DNA from: Pantoea latae
Lineage (GTDB): Bacteria > Pseudomonadota > Gammaproteobacteria > Enterobacterales > Enterobacteriaceae
Assembly (NCBI RefSeq): GCF_002077695.1
Contig: NZ_MWUE01000024.1
Coordinates: 42,558 to 106,557 of the forward strand
DNA length: 64,000 nucleotides
Reading direction: 5' to 3'
Positions 18,861-28,173 of the stretch are shown here, piece after piece (positions within the stretch are counted from its first letter, which is position 1; the number at the start of each line of letters is the position of its first letter). A model generated the notes under the pieces. It made no database searches, had not been told where the DNA came from, and worked only from the letters and a program-made list of their open reading frames with translations. A program made the position numbers and the translations under genes.

Positions 18861-19760
18861 ATGACTATCGACCTCAGCCAACTCATCACCGAAGGCCGCA
18901 ACCCGGCCAGCCAGAACATTGACGAACTCTCCACCGACGCCATGCTGCGCGTCATTAACAACGAAGACAAAAAAGTGGCGCTGGCGGTAGAGGCGATCGT
19001 GCCGCAGATCGCGCAGACGGTCGATGCCATCGTCGCCGCCTTCGCGCAGGGCGGCCGCCTGATCTACAGCGGCGCAGGCACCTCCGGCCGACTCGGTATC
19101 CTCGACGCCAGCGAATGCCCGCCCACCTTCGGCACGCCGCGCGGCCAGGTGGTGGGGCTGATCGCCGGCGGCCACCCGGCAATACTGCAGGCGGTCGAAA
19201 ACGCCGAAGACAACCGCGAACAGGGCGCGCAGGACCTGCGCGACATCCAGTTCAGCGCCAAAGATGTGCTGGTGGGCATCGCCGCCAGCGGCCGCACCCC
19301 CTACGTGCTGGGCGCGCTGGAATACGCCCGCTCGCTCGGCGCCACCACGGCGGCGCTCACCTGCAATCCCGGCAGCGCCATGGCGCAGACGGCGGAGATC
19401 GCGCTCACGCCGGTGGTCGGCCCGGAAGTGGTCACCGGATCGTCGCGTATGAAAGCGGGCACCGCCCAGAAACTGGTGCTCAACATGCTCACCACCGGCG
19501 CGATGATCCGCAGCGGCAAAGTCTACGGCAACCTGATGGTCGACGTAGAGGCCACCAACCAGAAACTGGTGCAGCGCCAGATCAACATCGTCATGCAGGC
19601 CACCGAGTGCGACGCGGCGCGCGCCAGCCAGGCGCTGGCGGCCTGCGGCGGCCACTGCAAAACCGCTATCCTGATGGTGCTGACCGACACGGACGCCGAC
19701 GAGGCGCGCGCACTGCTCAACCGCCACCAGGGCTTTATCCGCCGCGCCCTACAGGCGTGA
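18861..19760 (+). CDS. murQ: N-acetylmuramic acid 6-phosphate etherase
   Basis: A 299-residue SIS-domain enzyme (E. coli MurQ is 298). It cleaves the lactyl ether of MurNAc-6-phosphate to GlcNAc-6-phosphate and D-lactate in cell-wall recycling. Signatures are [43 protein letters not shown] and [18 protein letters not shown]. The ATG at 18861 is preferred, since GGAG lies 8 bases before it and the product starts like the family ([14 protein letters not shown]). Unlike E. coli, no murP permease or murR regulator is adjacent. The phosphorylated substrate must come from AnmK or a distant permease. Confidence 0.95.
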   Translation: MTIDLSQLITEGRNPASQNIDELSTDAMLRVINNEDKKVALAVEAIVPQIAQTVDAIVAAFAQGGRLIYSGAGTSGRLGILDASECPPTFGTPRGQVVGLIAGGHPAILQAVENAEDNREQGAQDLRDIQFSAKDVLVGIAASGRTPYVLGALEYARSLGATTAALTCNPGSAMAQTAEIALTPVVGPEVVTGSSRMKAGTAQKLVLNMLTTGAMIRSGKVYGNLMVDVEATNQKLVQRQINIVMQATECDAARASQALAACGGHCKTAILMVLTDTDADEARALLNRHQGFIRRALQA

Positions 19761-19862
19761 CAGCGCAATTATTAAAAAGCCCTAACCGATGGCGCTAACA
19801 GGGTTGGCGGGTCAAATGCTCGCCAGTCCTCTTATTTAGCGGAAAAAATTTATTCCCCCCTC

Positions 19863-19890
19863 TAAAGCCATCCTCTTTCGCTGCCGAAAA
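19863..19890 (+). promoter_or_regulatory. Sigma-28 (FliA) type promoter for aer
   Basis: TAAA at 19863-19866 and GCCGAAAA at 19883-19890 are separated by 16 bases. The FliA consensus is TAAA-N15-GCCGATAA. It lies 58 bases upstream of the aer start. FliA control would put this receptor in the class 3 flagellar/chemotaxis regulon. The spacer is one base longer than ideal. Confidence 0.65.
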
Positions 19891-19947
19891 TATAAAAAAA
19901 CATAACTGATAATCACCCTACACCTGGCAGCCGTTTCAAGGAATCCC

Positions 19948-21492
19948 ATGCGCAATAACCAGCCCGTCACGCAGCGCGAATTCGTCTTTGACGATCGCGC
20001 CACCCTGATGTCGACCACCGATATCAACAGCTACATCACCTACGCCAACGACGCCTTTATCGAGGTCAGCGGCTTTACGCCAGACGAGGTCAACGGCCAG
20101 CCGCACAACATGGTGCGCCATCCCGACATGCCGCCCGAAGCCTTCGCCGACATGTGGGCGACGCTAAAAAAGGGCGAACCCTGGTCAGCGCTGGTGAAAA
20201 ACCGACGGAAAAATGGCGATCACTACTGGGTGCGCGCCAACGCGGTGCCGGTGGTGCGCGACGGCAAGGTGCAGGGCTTTATGTCGGTGCGCACCAAACC
20301 AGGCGAGGCGGAAATCCGCGCCACCGAAGCGCTCTATCGTGACTTCCGCGAAGGACGTGCCAAAGGGCGTCGCTTCCATAAAGGATTGATTGTCGGCACC
20401 GGCTGGCGTCGCGTCGGCTCGCTGCTAAAAACCCTGCCGCTGCGCTGGCGCATCCGACTGCCGCTGATGGCGCTCCTGCCGCTGGCGACGCTCAGCGCCG
20501 CGCTGCTCGGCGTGACGGCCACCGCGCTCGGCTGCTTCAGCGGCGGCATGGCGATGCTGCTGCTGCTCACCAGCCTGTGGCTGGAACAGCAGATCTCGCG
20601 CCCCATTGAGCGTATGTGCCAGCAGGCGCTCAGCGTGGCGACCGGCGCCAGCCACAAAGTCGAGCAGATTGACCGCGTCGATGAGGTCGGCATGACGCAG
20701 CGCGCCATCGGCCAGCTCGGCCTGATGTTCCGCTGGCTGGTGGACGACGTCAGCGGCCAGGCGATCAACGTCCTCAGCGCCAGCGACGCCATCGCCAGCA
20801 GCAACAACGAGCTGAGCCGCCGCACCGAGCAGGCCGCCGCCAACGTGCAGCAGACCGCCGCCACCATGAACGAAATGACCGCCACGGTGAAAAGCAACAC
20901 CGAAACGGCGGGCGAGGTCAACACGCTCTCCGCGCGCACCAGCCAGGCGGCGAGCAAGGGCGGCGAGGTGATGCAGGAGATGGTCAGCATGATGGCGGAA
21001 ATCGCCGACAGCTCGCAGCGCATCGCCAATATCACCAGCGTGATCGACGGCATCGCCTTTCAGACCAATATTCTGGCGCTCAACGCCGCGGTAGAAGCGG
21101 CGCGCGCGGGGGAGCAGGGCAAAGGGTTCGCCGTGGTGGCGGGAGAAGTGCGCAGCCTGGCGCAGCGCAGCGCCAAAGCCGCCAGCGAAATCAAAACCCT
21201 GGTAGAAACCAGCGCCAGCCGCGTGCAGCTCGGCAGCAATCACGCCGACGCGGCGGGCCGCACCATGCAGGACATCGTGGCGCAGGTACAGAACGTCTCG
21301 TCGCTGATCGCCCAGATCAGCGCGGCCACCGCTGAACAGGCGACCGCGCTAAGCGAGGTCTCCACCGCCGTTGAAGATCTCGACGACATCACCCACCGCA
21401 ACGCGGCGCGCGTGCAGGAGAGCGCCGAAGCCTCTGGTCGTATGACGCACCAGGCCAACCGGCTGGTGGAAGCGATCAGCGTGTTCCGCTAA
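19948..21492 (+). CDS. aer: PAS-domain aerotaxis receptor (Aer-type MCP)
   Basis: A 514-residue chemoreceptor. An N-terminal PAS domain (about 20-110: [20 protein letters not shown] and [19 protein letters not shown], the FAD-binding Aer pattern) leads to a hydrophobic hairpin anchor (about 170-215) and a HAMP region. The methyl-accepting signalling domain has the conserved tip [26 protein letters not shown]. There is no periplasmic sensor, so it reads internal redox state or oxygen. A flagellar-type promoter precedes it. The final codons overlap by 4 bases with the converging AraC-type gene. Confidence 0.93.
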   Translation: MRNNQPVTQREFVFDDRATLMSTTDINSYITYANDAFIEVSGFTPDEVNGQPHNMVRHPDMPPEAFADMWATLKKGEPWSALVKNRRKNGDHYWVRANAVPVVRDGKVQGFMSVRTKPGEAEIRATEALYRDFREGRAKGRRFHKGLIVGTGWRRVGSLLKTLPLRWRIRLPLMALLPLATLSAALLGVTATALGCFSGGMAMLLLLTSLWLEQQISRPIERMCQQALSVATGASHKVEQIDRVDEVGMTQRAIGQLGLMFRWLVDDVSGQAINVLSASDAIASSNNELSRRTEQAAANVQQTAATMNEMTATVKSNTETAGEVNTLSARTSQAASKGGEVMQEMVSMMAEIADSSQRIANITSVIDGIAFQTNILALNAAVEAARAGEQGKGFAVVAGEVRSLAQRSAKAASEIKTLVETSASRVQLGSNHADAAGRTMQDIVAQVQNVSSLIAQISAATAEQATALSEVSTAVEDLDDITHRNAARVQESAEASGRMTHQANRLVEAISVFR

Positions 21493-22451
21493 GAGGCAGC
21501 GCGCGTCTCTTCCCGTCCGGCGCGCAGCGCGCCGGGCGGCTGACCCACAATGCGCTTAAAGGCGCGGCTAAAGGCCGCCAGCGAGCCGTAGCCGAGCTGA
21601 AACGCCACCGCCTCCACCGCTTCGCCGTTATTGACAATGCGCTGCACCGCCAGCCGCATACGCAGCTCGGTCAGATAGCGCAGCGGCGTCATGGTGGTGG
21701 CGTTCTGGAAGCGCTCAGCGAACACCGAACGCGAGCAGCCCGCCACGCTCGCCAGCCGCTCTACCGTCCAGTTCTCGCCCGGTTCGCGGTGCATCGCGGC
21801 AATCGCCTTGCTCAGGCGCGGATCGCGCATCGCCTGCACCAGTCCGCTGCCCTGACCGCAGCCGTTCTCTACCCAGCCGCGCACGATCAACGCCGCCACC
21901 ACATCCGCCAGCCGCGACAGAATACCGGCGAACCCGGCGTGGCGCGTGCGCGACTCGCGCTCCATCGCGTCGAGAATTGGCTGGATCTCCGGATACTGCG
22001 ACAGCAGCGTGCTCACCAGCATAATATCCGGCATGGTGTTGATCAGCGGCTGCATGCCGCCCAGCTCGAACTTCATGCAGGCGCTGAACAGGATCACGCT
22101 CTCTTCGTCGTCACAGGCGCCGGCGGGCGCGCCGATGGCGCAGACGCTGTCGCAGATCGGCCTGCTGCTGAAGGCGGTGATATTTTCGCAGGCGGCGTCG
22201 GGCGAGGAGAGCAGGCTGTGTGGCTTGCCGTGGGGGATCAGCAGCGCGTCGCCGGTATTGAGGGTGAAAATCGCGCCCGACGCGCCGCGCACCAGCAGCG
22301 GTCCGCGTCCGACAAAGTGAAACTGCGCGCGGCCCGGCGCATGCTCATAGCGCAGGCCGAACGGCGCGGCGAGCTGAATGCGCTGGTAGGTCACGCCGTG
22401 CAGGCGCATGCCCATCAGCAGTTCGCTGGTCAGATCTTCATAGTGGCTCAT
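21489..22451 (-). CDS. AraC-family regulator with cupin sensor domain
   Basis: A 320-residue protein. The N-terminal cupin (AraC_binding/Cupin_6 type, about 20-110, including [17 protein letters not shown]) precedes a C-terminal AraC double helix-turn-helix (about 215-310, [23 protein letters not shown] and [17 protein letters not shown]). It is divergent from a NepI-like efflux gene with 104 bases between starts and likely controls it. The ligand is unknown. Its stop overlaps the aer stop by 4 bases, tail to tail, leaving no terminator between them. Confidence 0.83.
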   Translation of the reverse strand: MSHYEDLTSELLMGMRLHGVTYQRIQLAAPFGLRYEHAPGRAQFHFVGRGPLLVRGASGAIFTLNTGDALLIPHGKPHSLLSSPDAACENITAFSSRPICDSVCAIGAPAGACDDEESVILFSACMKFELGGMQPLINTMPDIMLVSTLLSQYPEIQPILDAMERESRTRHAGFAGILSRLADVVAALIVRGWVENGCGQGSGLVQAMRDPRLSKAIAAMHREPGENWTVERLASVAGCSRSVFAERFQNATTMTPLRYLTELRMRLAVQRIVNNGEAVEAVAFQLGYGSLAAFSRAFKRIVGQPPGALRAGREETRAAS

Positions 22452-22555
22452 GGCATTCAGGACGAATTATCAATAATGAAGGTGTTGCCATCATAGATCG
22501 TCTTGCCCGCTGCCTCTATGCTCCAGCCTTAATAAATTTTCTATGGAGAAGCTGC

Positions 22556-23743
22556 ATGAGTCTGAGCACAGAAGTGGCTGATGAGGTTTCCGTACCCGCG
22601 CGTCCAGCCTGGGGCGCGGTATTTGCAATGGCGTTTGGGGTCTTTGGCTTAATCACCGCCGAGTTTCTGCCGGTTAGCCTGCTGACGCCTATCGCGGCCT
22701 CGCTGCAGGTGTCGGAAGGGCAGGCGGGACAGACGGTCACCGTGACCGCGCTGGTGGCGCTGCTCACCAGTCTGGTGGTGGGCAGCGTGACGCGGCGGCT
22801 GGATCGCCGCGTGGTGATGCTGGCCTTTACGCTGCTGCTGGTCGCCTCGGCGCTGCTGGTGGCGCTGGCGAGCAACCTGACGCTGATCCTGCTGGCGCGC
22901 GTGCTGCTCGGCATGGCAATCGGCGGCTTCTGGACGCTCTCAACCGCCATCACCATGCGGCTGGTGCCCAGCGATCAGGTGCCGCGCGCGCTGTCGATCG
23001 TCTTCAGCGGCATCTCGCTGGCGACCATCATCGCCGCGCCGCTTGGCAGCTATCTCGGCGGCCTGATCGGCTGGCGCAACATCTTTATGCTGACCGCCGG
23101 GCTGGGCGTGCTGGCGCTGATCTGGCAGTGCTTTACGCTGCCGGCGATGCCGCCGGAGAACAAAGCGCGCGGCGGCGGCGTGCTCGATCTGCTGCGCAGC
23201 GGCCTGATGCGCTGGGGCATGCTGGCGGTGATCATGATGTTCACCGGCCACTTCGCCTTCTTTACCTACCTGCGCCCGTTCCTGGAGAGCAGCGCGCAGC
23301 TCAACCTTAACCAGCTCTCGCTGGTGCTGCTAGCGTTTGGCGTGGCGAACTTTTTCGGCACTTCGCTGGCGGGCTATCTGGTGACGCGCAGCGTCTCGCT
23401 GACGCTAAGCGTGATGGCGCTGGTGATGAGCGCGACCGCGCTGCTGCTGGTGAGCTTTGCCGATGTCTCCTGGCTGGTGGCGGCGGGCGTGGCGCTGTGG
23501 GGGCTGGCGTTTGGTTCGATGCCCACCGGCTGGTCCACCTGGATCTCGCGCGCGGTGCCGGATGACGCTGAATCGGGCGGCGGTTTGCTGGTGGCCACCA
23601 TTCAGCTGGCGATCACCGCCGGCGCGGCGGCGGGCGGCTGGATGTTCGACCTGCGCGGCGCCGGTGGCGTCTTCCTCGCCAGCGGCGTGCTGATGCTGCT
23701 CGCCGCGATCACCATCTTCACACGCGTACGTCATCACGGCTAA
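22556..23743 (+). CDS. MFS efflux transporter of the NepI (DHA1) type
   Basis: A 395-residue 12-span major facilitator. It is similar along its length to E. coli NepI, the purine ribonucleoside exporter: EFLPVSLLTPIAASL, SEGQAGQTVTVTALVALL, GGFWTLSTAITMRLVP and GWSTWISRAVPDDAE. It probably exports nucleosides, arabinose-like sugars or drugs; the exact substrate is not deducible. ATG follows TATGGAGAAGCTGC. Control by the divergent AraC-type gene is likely. A terminator follows 8 bases after the stop. Confidence 0.8.
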   Translation: MSLSTEVADEVSVPARPAWGAVFAMAFGVFGLITAEFLPVSLLTPIAASLQVSEGQAGQTVTVTALVALLTSLVVGSVTRRLDRRVVMLAFTLLLVASALLVALASNLTLILLARVLLGMAIGGFWTLSTAITMRLVPSDQVPRALSIVFSGISLATIIAAPLGSYLGGLIGWRNIFMLTAGLGVLALIWQCFTLPAMPPENKARGGGVLDLLRSGLMRWGMLAVIMMFTGHFAFFTYLRPFLESSAQLNLNQLSLVLLAFGVANFFGTSLAGYLVTRSVSLTLSVMALVMSATALLLVSFADVSWLVAAGVALWGLAFGSMPTGWSTWISRAVPDDAESGGGLLVATIQLAITAGAAAGGWMFDLRGAGGVFLASGVLMLLAAITIFTRVRHHG

Positions 23744-23751
23744 TCGCCACA

Positions 23752-23779
23752 AGGGCAGCGGAATATGCTGCCCTTTTTC
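23752..23779 (+). terminator. Terminator of the NepI-like gene
   Basis: An 8-bp stem AGGGCAGC/GCTGCCCT with a 7-base loop is followed by T5CT3. Confidence 0.9.
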
Positions 23780-23958
23780 TTTGTGCCAGCAAGTTAACCT
23801 TTTGCGGCCGCGCTACACCCTTTGTGCGCTTTGATAATCAGTAAATTTGATAAAGAACGGCAATTATCTCCGCTATTCGCTGCACCTCTTCCGGTCTATT
23901 ATTTCTCTCAACAAGGCAGCACGCCTTATCCAACTCAAAACTAATCAGGAAATTGACC

Positions 23959-24168
23959 ATGAAAACTATCAAAACTTTTGCTGCTGTTATCGCACTCTCC
24001 GTTCTTCCGCTGACCAGCTTCGCGCAGAGCGTGACCGCTATCGATTCAACCCTGGACGGCGCGGAAGCGAAAATCGCAGCGCAGGCGAAAGAAGCAGGCG
24101 CTTCCTATAAAGTGACCGAAGCCTACAACAACAACGGCGTGCACATGACCGCTGAACTGCTGAAATAA
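23959..24168 (+). CDS. Small periplasmic DUF1471 (YdgH/BhsA/McbA-like) protein
   Basis: A 69-residue secreted peptide. The signal sequence of about 24 residues (MKTIKTFAAVIALSVLPLTSFA) is followed by one compact DUF1471 domain with AAQAKEAGASYKVTEAYNNNGVHMTAELLK. BhsA and McbA relatives are stress- and biofilm-related periplasmic proteins. This one is slightly shorter than those, about 45 residues when mature. The ATG at 23959 is preceded by CAGGAAATTG; an in-frame TTG two codons earlier is less likely. It stands alone between two hairpins. Confidence 0.85.
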   Translation: MKTIKTFAAVIALSVLPLTSFAQSVTAIDSTLDGAEAKIAAQAKEAGASYKVTEAYNNNGVHMTAELLK

Positions 24169-24184
24169 GCGTGTCAGATGCTGA

Positions 24185-24206
24185 CAGGACGCCTTCGGGC
24201 GTCCTG
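24185..24206. terminator. UUCG hairpin after the DUF1471 gene (terminator-like)
   Basis: A perfect 9-bp stem CAGGACGCC/GGCGTCCTG closed by the very stable TTCG tetraloop starts 17 bases after the stop. No T-tract follows on either strand. It may protect the 3' end of the mRNA rather than terminate transcription by itself. Confidence 0.5.
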
Positions 24207-24370
24207 GCGGCGTATAAGCGCGTCAAAGCGCTTCCCTTTCGGCAATAAATCTTTATGATTTGCCAAAAAACTGTCTCTGCCGGCCTTAAGGCCCTTTTCT
24301 TTTTATACGATTTGCAATGTGAGCTTTCCTGCACTGCCTGACAGTGGTGAATTTTTGCTATGGAGAGATC

Positions 24371-25411
24371 ATGAAATCCTTGTCTTTTGCGCTGCGCACC
24401 ACGCTGCTCGCTGCCTCACTCTTTTCTGCCACCGCCATGCTGGCGCAGGCGGACGAACGTAACCAGCCGGTGAGCAAAGGCGCCTATGAGCTGGCCTTTA
24501 GCCCCAGCGACAACACCCTGTTCCTTGCTGCCTCCCAGGGCAGCGACGCGCCGGGCGGCGCGCTGTTCCGCCTCGATCCGCAAACCCTGGCGGTAAAGCA
24601 AACCATCCCCACCGAACTGAAGAACTTTGGCGCGGCTATCAACCCGCAGACCAATGTGCTCTATATCGGCAACACCGTGAACAGCGCGCTGACCGCCATC
24701 GACGCCGCCAGCGGCAAGGTGCTCAACACCCTGGTGCTGGATAATCGCAAGCGCGGCGAAAACGTGCGTCCGCTGCAGCCGCGTGAAATCGCTGTCGATG
24801 TCAAAACCAACCGCGTCTACGTCACCGGCCTGGGGCCGCAGAGCGTGGTATGGGTGGTGGACGGCAACAGCCTGCAGCTGATGAGCGTGGTGCCGAACAC
24901 CGGCAAAATGGGCACCGGGCTGGCGCTGGACAGCGATCGGCAGAAGCTCTACGTTACCAACGGCGACGGCGAGCTGGTCACCATCAACACCCGCACTAAC
25001 GCCATTGAAAGGCGCCAGAAGATCGAGGGCGATAAAGAGCACTTCTTCCTGAATATCGCGCTGGACACCAAAGGCCAGCGTGCTTTCCTCAGCGACTCAA
25101 AACAGCCGCAGGTGCTGGTGGTGGATCTGCGCGATCAGACGGTGATCCAGGCGATCGCCGTGCCAGAGTCGCTGGCGGTGCTGTTCAACGCTGCGCGCAA
25201 CGAGCTGTATGTCACCCATCGCAAAGCGGGCGAAGTGAGCATCATCGACGCGACCAGCTACAAGGTGAAACGCACGGTGAAAACGCCGGGTCTGCCGAAC
25301 AGCCTGGCGCTCTCCGCCGACGGCAACACGCTGTTCGTCAGCGTCAAGCAGCCTGGCTCGCGCAAAGCGCCGCCGAAAAACCCGGACAGCGTGATGCGCA
25401 TCGCGCTTTGA
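24371..25411 (+). CDS. yncE: YncE family beta-propeller periplasmic protein
   Basis: A 346-residue secreted seven-bladed propeller. The signal peptide ends near LAQADE. The body aligns with E. coli YncE: SKGAYELAFSPS, YIGNTVNSALTAIDAASGKV, LDNRKRGENVRPLQPREI and PESLAVLFNAARNELYVTHR. The molecular role is uncertain; E. coli YncE binds single-stranded DNA in vitro and is iron-regulated. The ATG at 24371 follows GGAGAG at 24362. I see no Fur box before this copy, unlike the paralogue at 62.6 kb. Confidence 0.92.
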   Translation: MKSLSFALRTTLLAASLFSATAMLAQADERNQPVSKGAYELAFSPSDNTLFLAASQGSDAPGGALFRLDPQTLAVKQTIPTELKNFGAAINPQTNVLYIGNTVNSALTAIDAASGKVLNTLVLDNRKRGENVRPLQPREIAVDVKTNRVYVTGLGPQSVVWVVDGNSLQLMSVVPNTGKMGTGLALDSDRQKLYVTNGDGELVTINTRTNAIERRQKIEGDKEHFFLNIALDTKGQRAFLSDSKQPQVLVVDLRDQTVIQAIAVPESLAVLFNAARNELYVTHRKAGEVSIIDATSYKVKRTVKTPGLPNSLALSADGNTLFVSVKQPGSRKAPPKNPDSVMRIAL

Positions 25412-25428
25412 TTTTCCCTTGCTGTTGC

Positions 25429-25452
25429 AGGGCGGCCGCTGGCCGCCCTTTG
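25429..25452 (+). terminator. Terminator after yncE
   Basis: An 8-bp GC stem GGGCGGCC/GGCCGCCC with a GCT loop is followed by only TTT, then GCATTTCTT. The stem is strong and the T-run weak. Confidence 0.65.
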
Positions 25453-25518
25453 CATTTCTTCGGCTACCTTTAAAGCGTGCCGCTGGCTGGCGGCATCAAC
25501 ACCACCGGAGAGGATGCA

Positions 25519-27156
25519 ATGAGCCAGTTCCTGATGAATGAAAAAAATAATCTGGTCAATGAAGCGATAGAGGGCGTGCTGCTGAGCACGCCGTGGCACA
25601 ACCTGAGCCGCCTGGATTTAGGCGACGATATTCGCGTTGTGGTGCGCAACGACTGGGACAAAAGCAAGGTAGCGCTGATTTCCGGCGGCGGCTCGGGACA
25701 TGAGCCAGCCCATGCCGGATTCGTCGGCAAAGGGATGCTCACCGCCGCGGTGTGCGGCGATATTTTCGCCTCGCCCAGCGTGGACGCGGTGCTGAGCGCC
25801 ATTATCAACGTCACCGGCGAGGCGGGCTGTTTGCTGATCGTCAAAAACTACACCGGCGACCGGCTTAATTTCGGCCTGGCGGCGGAGAAGGCGCGCGCGC
25901 TGGGCTACCAGGTCGAGATGGTGATGGTGCAGGACGATATCGCGCTGCCGGAGAATCCGCAGCCGCGCGGCATCGCCGGCACCGCGCTGATCCATAAAAT
26001 CGCCGGCTACGCCGCCGAGCAGGGACAGCCGCTGGCGCAGGTAAAAACCCTGACGCAGCGCGCGATTAAAGGCACCGCCAGCATCGGCGTCGCCTTTTCA
26101 ACCTGTCATATTCCCGGCGAGCGACGCGATAACCGCGTCAAAGAGGGCGAGAGCGAGCTGGGCATGGGCATCCACGGCGAGCCGGGCGTGATTACGCTCG
26201 ACACCCAGAACAGCCAGCAGCTGGTGAGCATCATGACGGAGAAGCTGGCGAACAGCCTCTCTTCCGGCACCCGTGCGGTGCTGCTGGTGAACAACCTCGG
26301 CGGCTTTTCGATGCTGGAACTGGCGCTGGTGACGCGCGACGTGCTGAAAAGCCCGCTGGCGGCGCGTATCAGCCATCTGATCGGCCCGGCGACGCTGGTG
26401 AGCGCGCTCGATATGAAAGGGTTCTCGCTGACGGTGTTGCAGATTGAGGCGGCGTTCCTCGAAGCGCTCAAGGCGCCGGTAGAGGTGCTGGGCTGGGCGC
26501 CGATCCACGCGCTCGAGCCGGTCACGACGCTGAGCAGCCAGCGCGTGGTCAGCGAGCTGGAATTTACCCCTTCGCAGGACGCGCAGACGGCGCAGGTGGT
26601 CGAGCGCGTCGCGCAGACGCTGATCGACCTTGAAGCGGAGCTGAACGCGCTGGACGCCAAAGTGGGCGACGGCGACACCGGCTCGACCTTCGCCGCCGGG
26701 GCGCGTAAGGTGAAAAGCGCGCTGGAGGCGCAGCAGCTGCCGCTGGCGGATCTGCCGGCGCTGTTCGCGCTGGTGGGCGAACAGCTGGCGACGGTGATGG
26801 GCGGATCGAGCGGGGTGCTGATGTCGATTCTGTTTACCGCAGCGGGCCAGCAGCTGGCAGAGGGCGGCACGCTGCCGGAGGCGCTGAAGCAGGGGCTGGA
26901 GAAGATGAAGCACTACGGCGGCGCGCAGATCGGCCACCGCACGCTGGTGGACGCGCTGGAGCCAGCGCTGGAGGCGCTGACGGCGGGTAAATCGCTGGCG
27001 GAGGCGGCAGACGCGGCGGCGCAGGGAGCGGAATCGACCGCGCGGATGCAGAGCGCCCGTGCCGGACGCTCATCCTATCTCAATCAGCAGACGCTGGATG
27101 GGGTGAAAGATCCCGGCGCGTACGCCGTGGAGCGGGTGTTCGCCGCGCTGGTGTGA
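25519..27156 (+). CDS. ATP-dependent dihydroxyacetone kinase (fused DhaK-DhaL)
   Basis: A 545-residue single-chain enzyme of the Citrobacter DhaK type. It phosphorylates dihydroxyacetone, and often glyceraldehyde, with ATP. The K domain (about 1-330) has SGGGSGHEPAHAGFVG and GMGIHGEPG, in which His219 would hold the substrate covalently. The L domain (about 355-545) has KVGDGDTGSTFAAGA with the Mg-ATP aspartates and GGSSGVL. Because ATP is the donor, no PTS DhaM partner is needed and none is present. GGAGAGGA precedes the ATG at 25519; an upstream in-frame start is not favoured. It converges with the deo operon, only 3 bases apart. Confidence 0.92.
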   Translation: MSQFLMNEKNNLVNEAIEGVLLSTPWHNLSRLDLGDDIRVVVRNDWDKSKVALISGGGSGHEPAHAGFVGKGMLTAAVCGDIFASPSVDAVLSAIINVTGEAGCLLIVKNYTGDRLNFGLAAEKARALGYQVEMVMVQDDIALPENPQPRGIAGTALIHKIAGYAAEQGQPLAQVKTLTQRAIKGTASIGVAFSTCHIPGERRDNRVKEGESELGMGIHGEPGVITLDTQNSQQLVSIMTEKLANSLSSGTRAVLLVNNLGGFSMLELALVTRDVLKSPLAARISHLIGPATLVSALDMKGFSLTVLQIEAAFLEALKAPVEVLGWAPIHALEPVTTLSSQRVVSELEFTPSQDAQTAQVVERVAQTLIDLEAELNALDAKVGDGDTGSTFAAGARKVKSALEAQQLPLADLPALFALVGEQLATVMGGSSGVLMSILFTAAGQQLAEGGTLPEALKQGLEKMKHYGGAQIGHRTLVDALEPALEALTAGKSLAEAADAAAQGAESTARMQSARAGRSSYLNQQTLDGVKDPGAYAVERVFAALV

Positions 27157-27159
27157 CGC

Positions 27160-28173
27160 TCACACTATCCCGGTCTCGACGCTGAAAAAGCGCTGCTCGC
27201 CTGGTGCCAGCGACAGCAGCGTGCCGGCGCGCTGCGCGGCATTGAAGCCCTCGGGACGACAGGTGGCGGGCAGCACGTAGGCCGCCACCTGCTGATCGCG
27301 GTTGTGCAGCAGCCAGCGCGTGGCATGGGGAAACTGCCGGCTGCTGAAGCGCGTCATCAGCGCAAAGCCCTGCGGCGCATGCAGCTCGAACTGCATCTCG
27401 TCGCCGTACTGCGGCAGATCGTCGGCGAAGAAGACGATCTCTGGATCGCACATCTCCGGCCGATCCAGCCGCTGCAGCGCCTGCGGATCGCGCGCCAGGG
27501 CCGCAGTGTAGGTCTGCCACTGCGGCGTCGGTTTTACATGCGCCGGAACCGACGTGCGCAGCTGAAAAGCGTGCGGCGGGATGGTCTGCTTAAACTCGCC
27601 GTCGGGTATCCAGGCGCTGTTAAGATGGCACATGTACTGCAACGGCATCGGCGCGCCCGCCAGATTAGTCACCGTCATCTCAATATGCAGGCGCGGCTGG
27701 TCAGCCTCGATGCGCACTGCAGGCGCCGCCAGATAGTGATGGCCAAAGGCCTTGATATACTCGGTTTCCCCCTCCAGCGACAGGCGATCGTTCTCCAGCA
27801 CCAGCCAGGCGCTGTCCATGCGCGCGCAGGCCATTTCGCCGTGCAGCGGATGGCTGTCATCCTCTGCCGGACAGCCGTTCGCCAGCAGACCGGAGTGAAA
27901 CGCGAAGCAGCCGTAGGTGTCGACAATTGAACTGCCCGGCAGCGGCTGCTTAAAGCCGTGGCCCATGGTCAGCGTTTTTCCGTCAAAGCAGGCGTCCCAC
28001 ACCATCTGACCGTAAAAGGGCAGCACCACCACCGCGCCGCGCTGATTGCTGATGCGTACCGCCTCAATCCCGGCGGGATAGCGAAACAGCTCGACGTGGA
28101 AGGCCGCGTTTTGCAGCAGGGTGGTCGGCGTGGCGTGAAACTGCTCGCGATGCAGCGGTACACGGGTTTTCAT
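27160..28173 (-). CDS. deoX: DUF4432 protein of a deoxyribose operon (DeoX-like)
   Basis: A 337-residue aldose-1-epimerase-fold protein of the DUF4432 family. FYGQMVWDACFDGKTLTMGH and CHLNSAWIPDGEF fall in the usual places. Its length and its position after a deoxyribokinase and a FucP-type permease are as described for DeoX of the Salmonella deoQKPX operon. DeoX is thought to help deoxyribose use, perhaps as a mutarotase; that is inference. Its start overlaps the permease stop by 4 bases (ATGA). Confidence 0.8.
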   Translation of the reverse strand: MKTRVPLHREQFHATPTTLLQNAAFHVELFRYPAGIEAVRISNQRGAVVVLPFYGQMVWDACFDGKTLTMGHGFKQPLPGSSIVDTYGCFAFHSGLLANGCPAEDDSHPLHGEMACARMDSAWLVLENDRLSLEGETEYIKAFGHHYLAAPAVRIEADQPRLHIEMTVTNLAGAPMPLQYMCHLNSAWIPDGEFKQTIPPHAFQLRTSVPAHVKPTPQWQTYTAALARDPQALQRLDRPEMCDPEIVFFADDLPQYGDEMQFELHAPQGFALMTRFSSRQFPHATRWLLHNRDQQVAAYVLPATCRPEGFNAAQRAGTLLSLAPGEQRFFSVETGIV

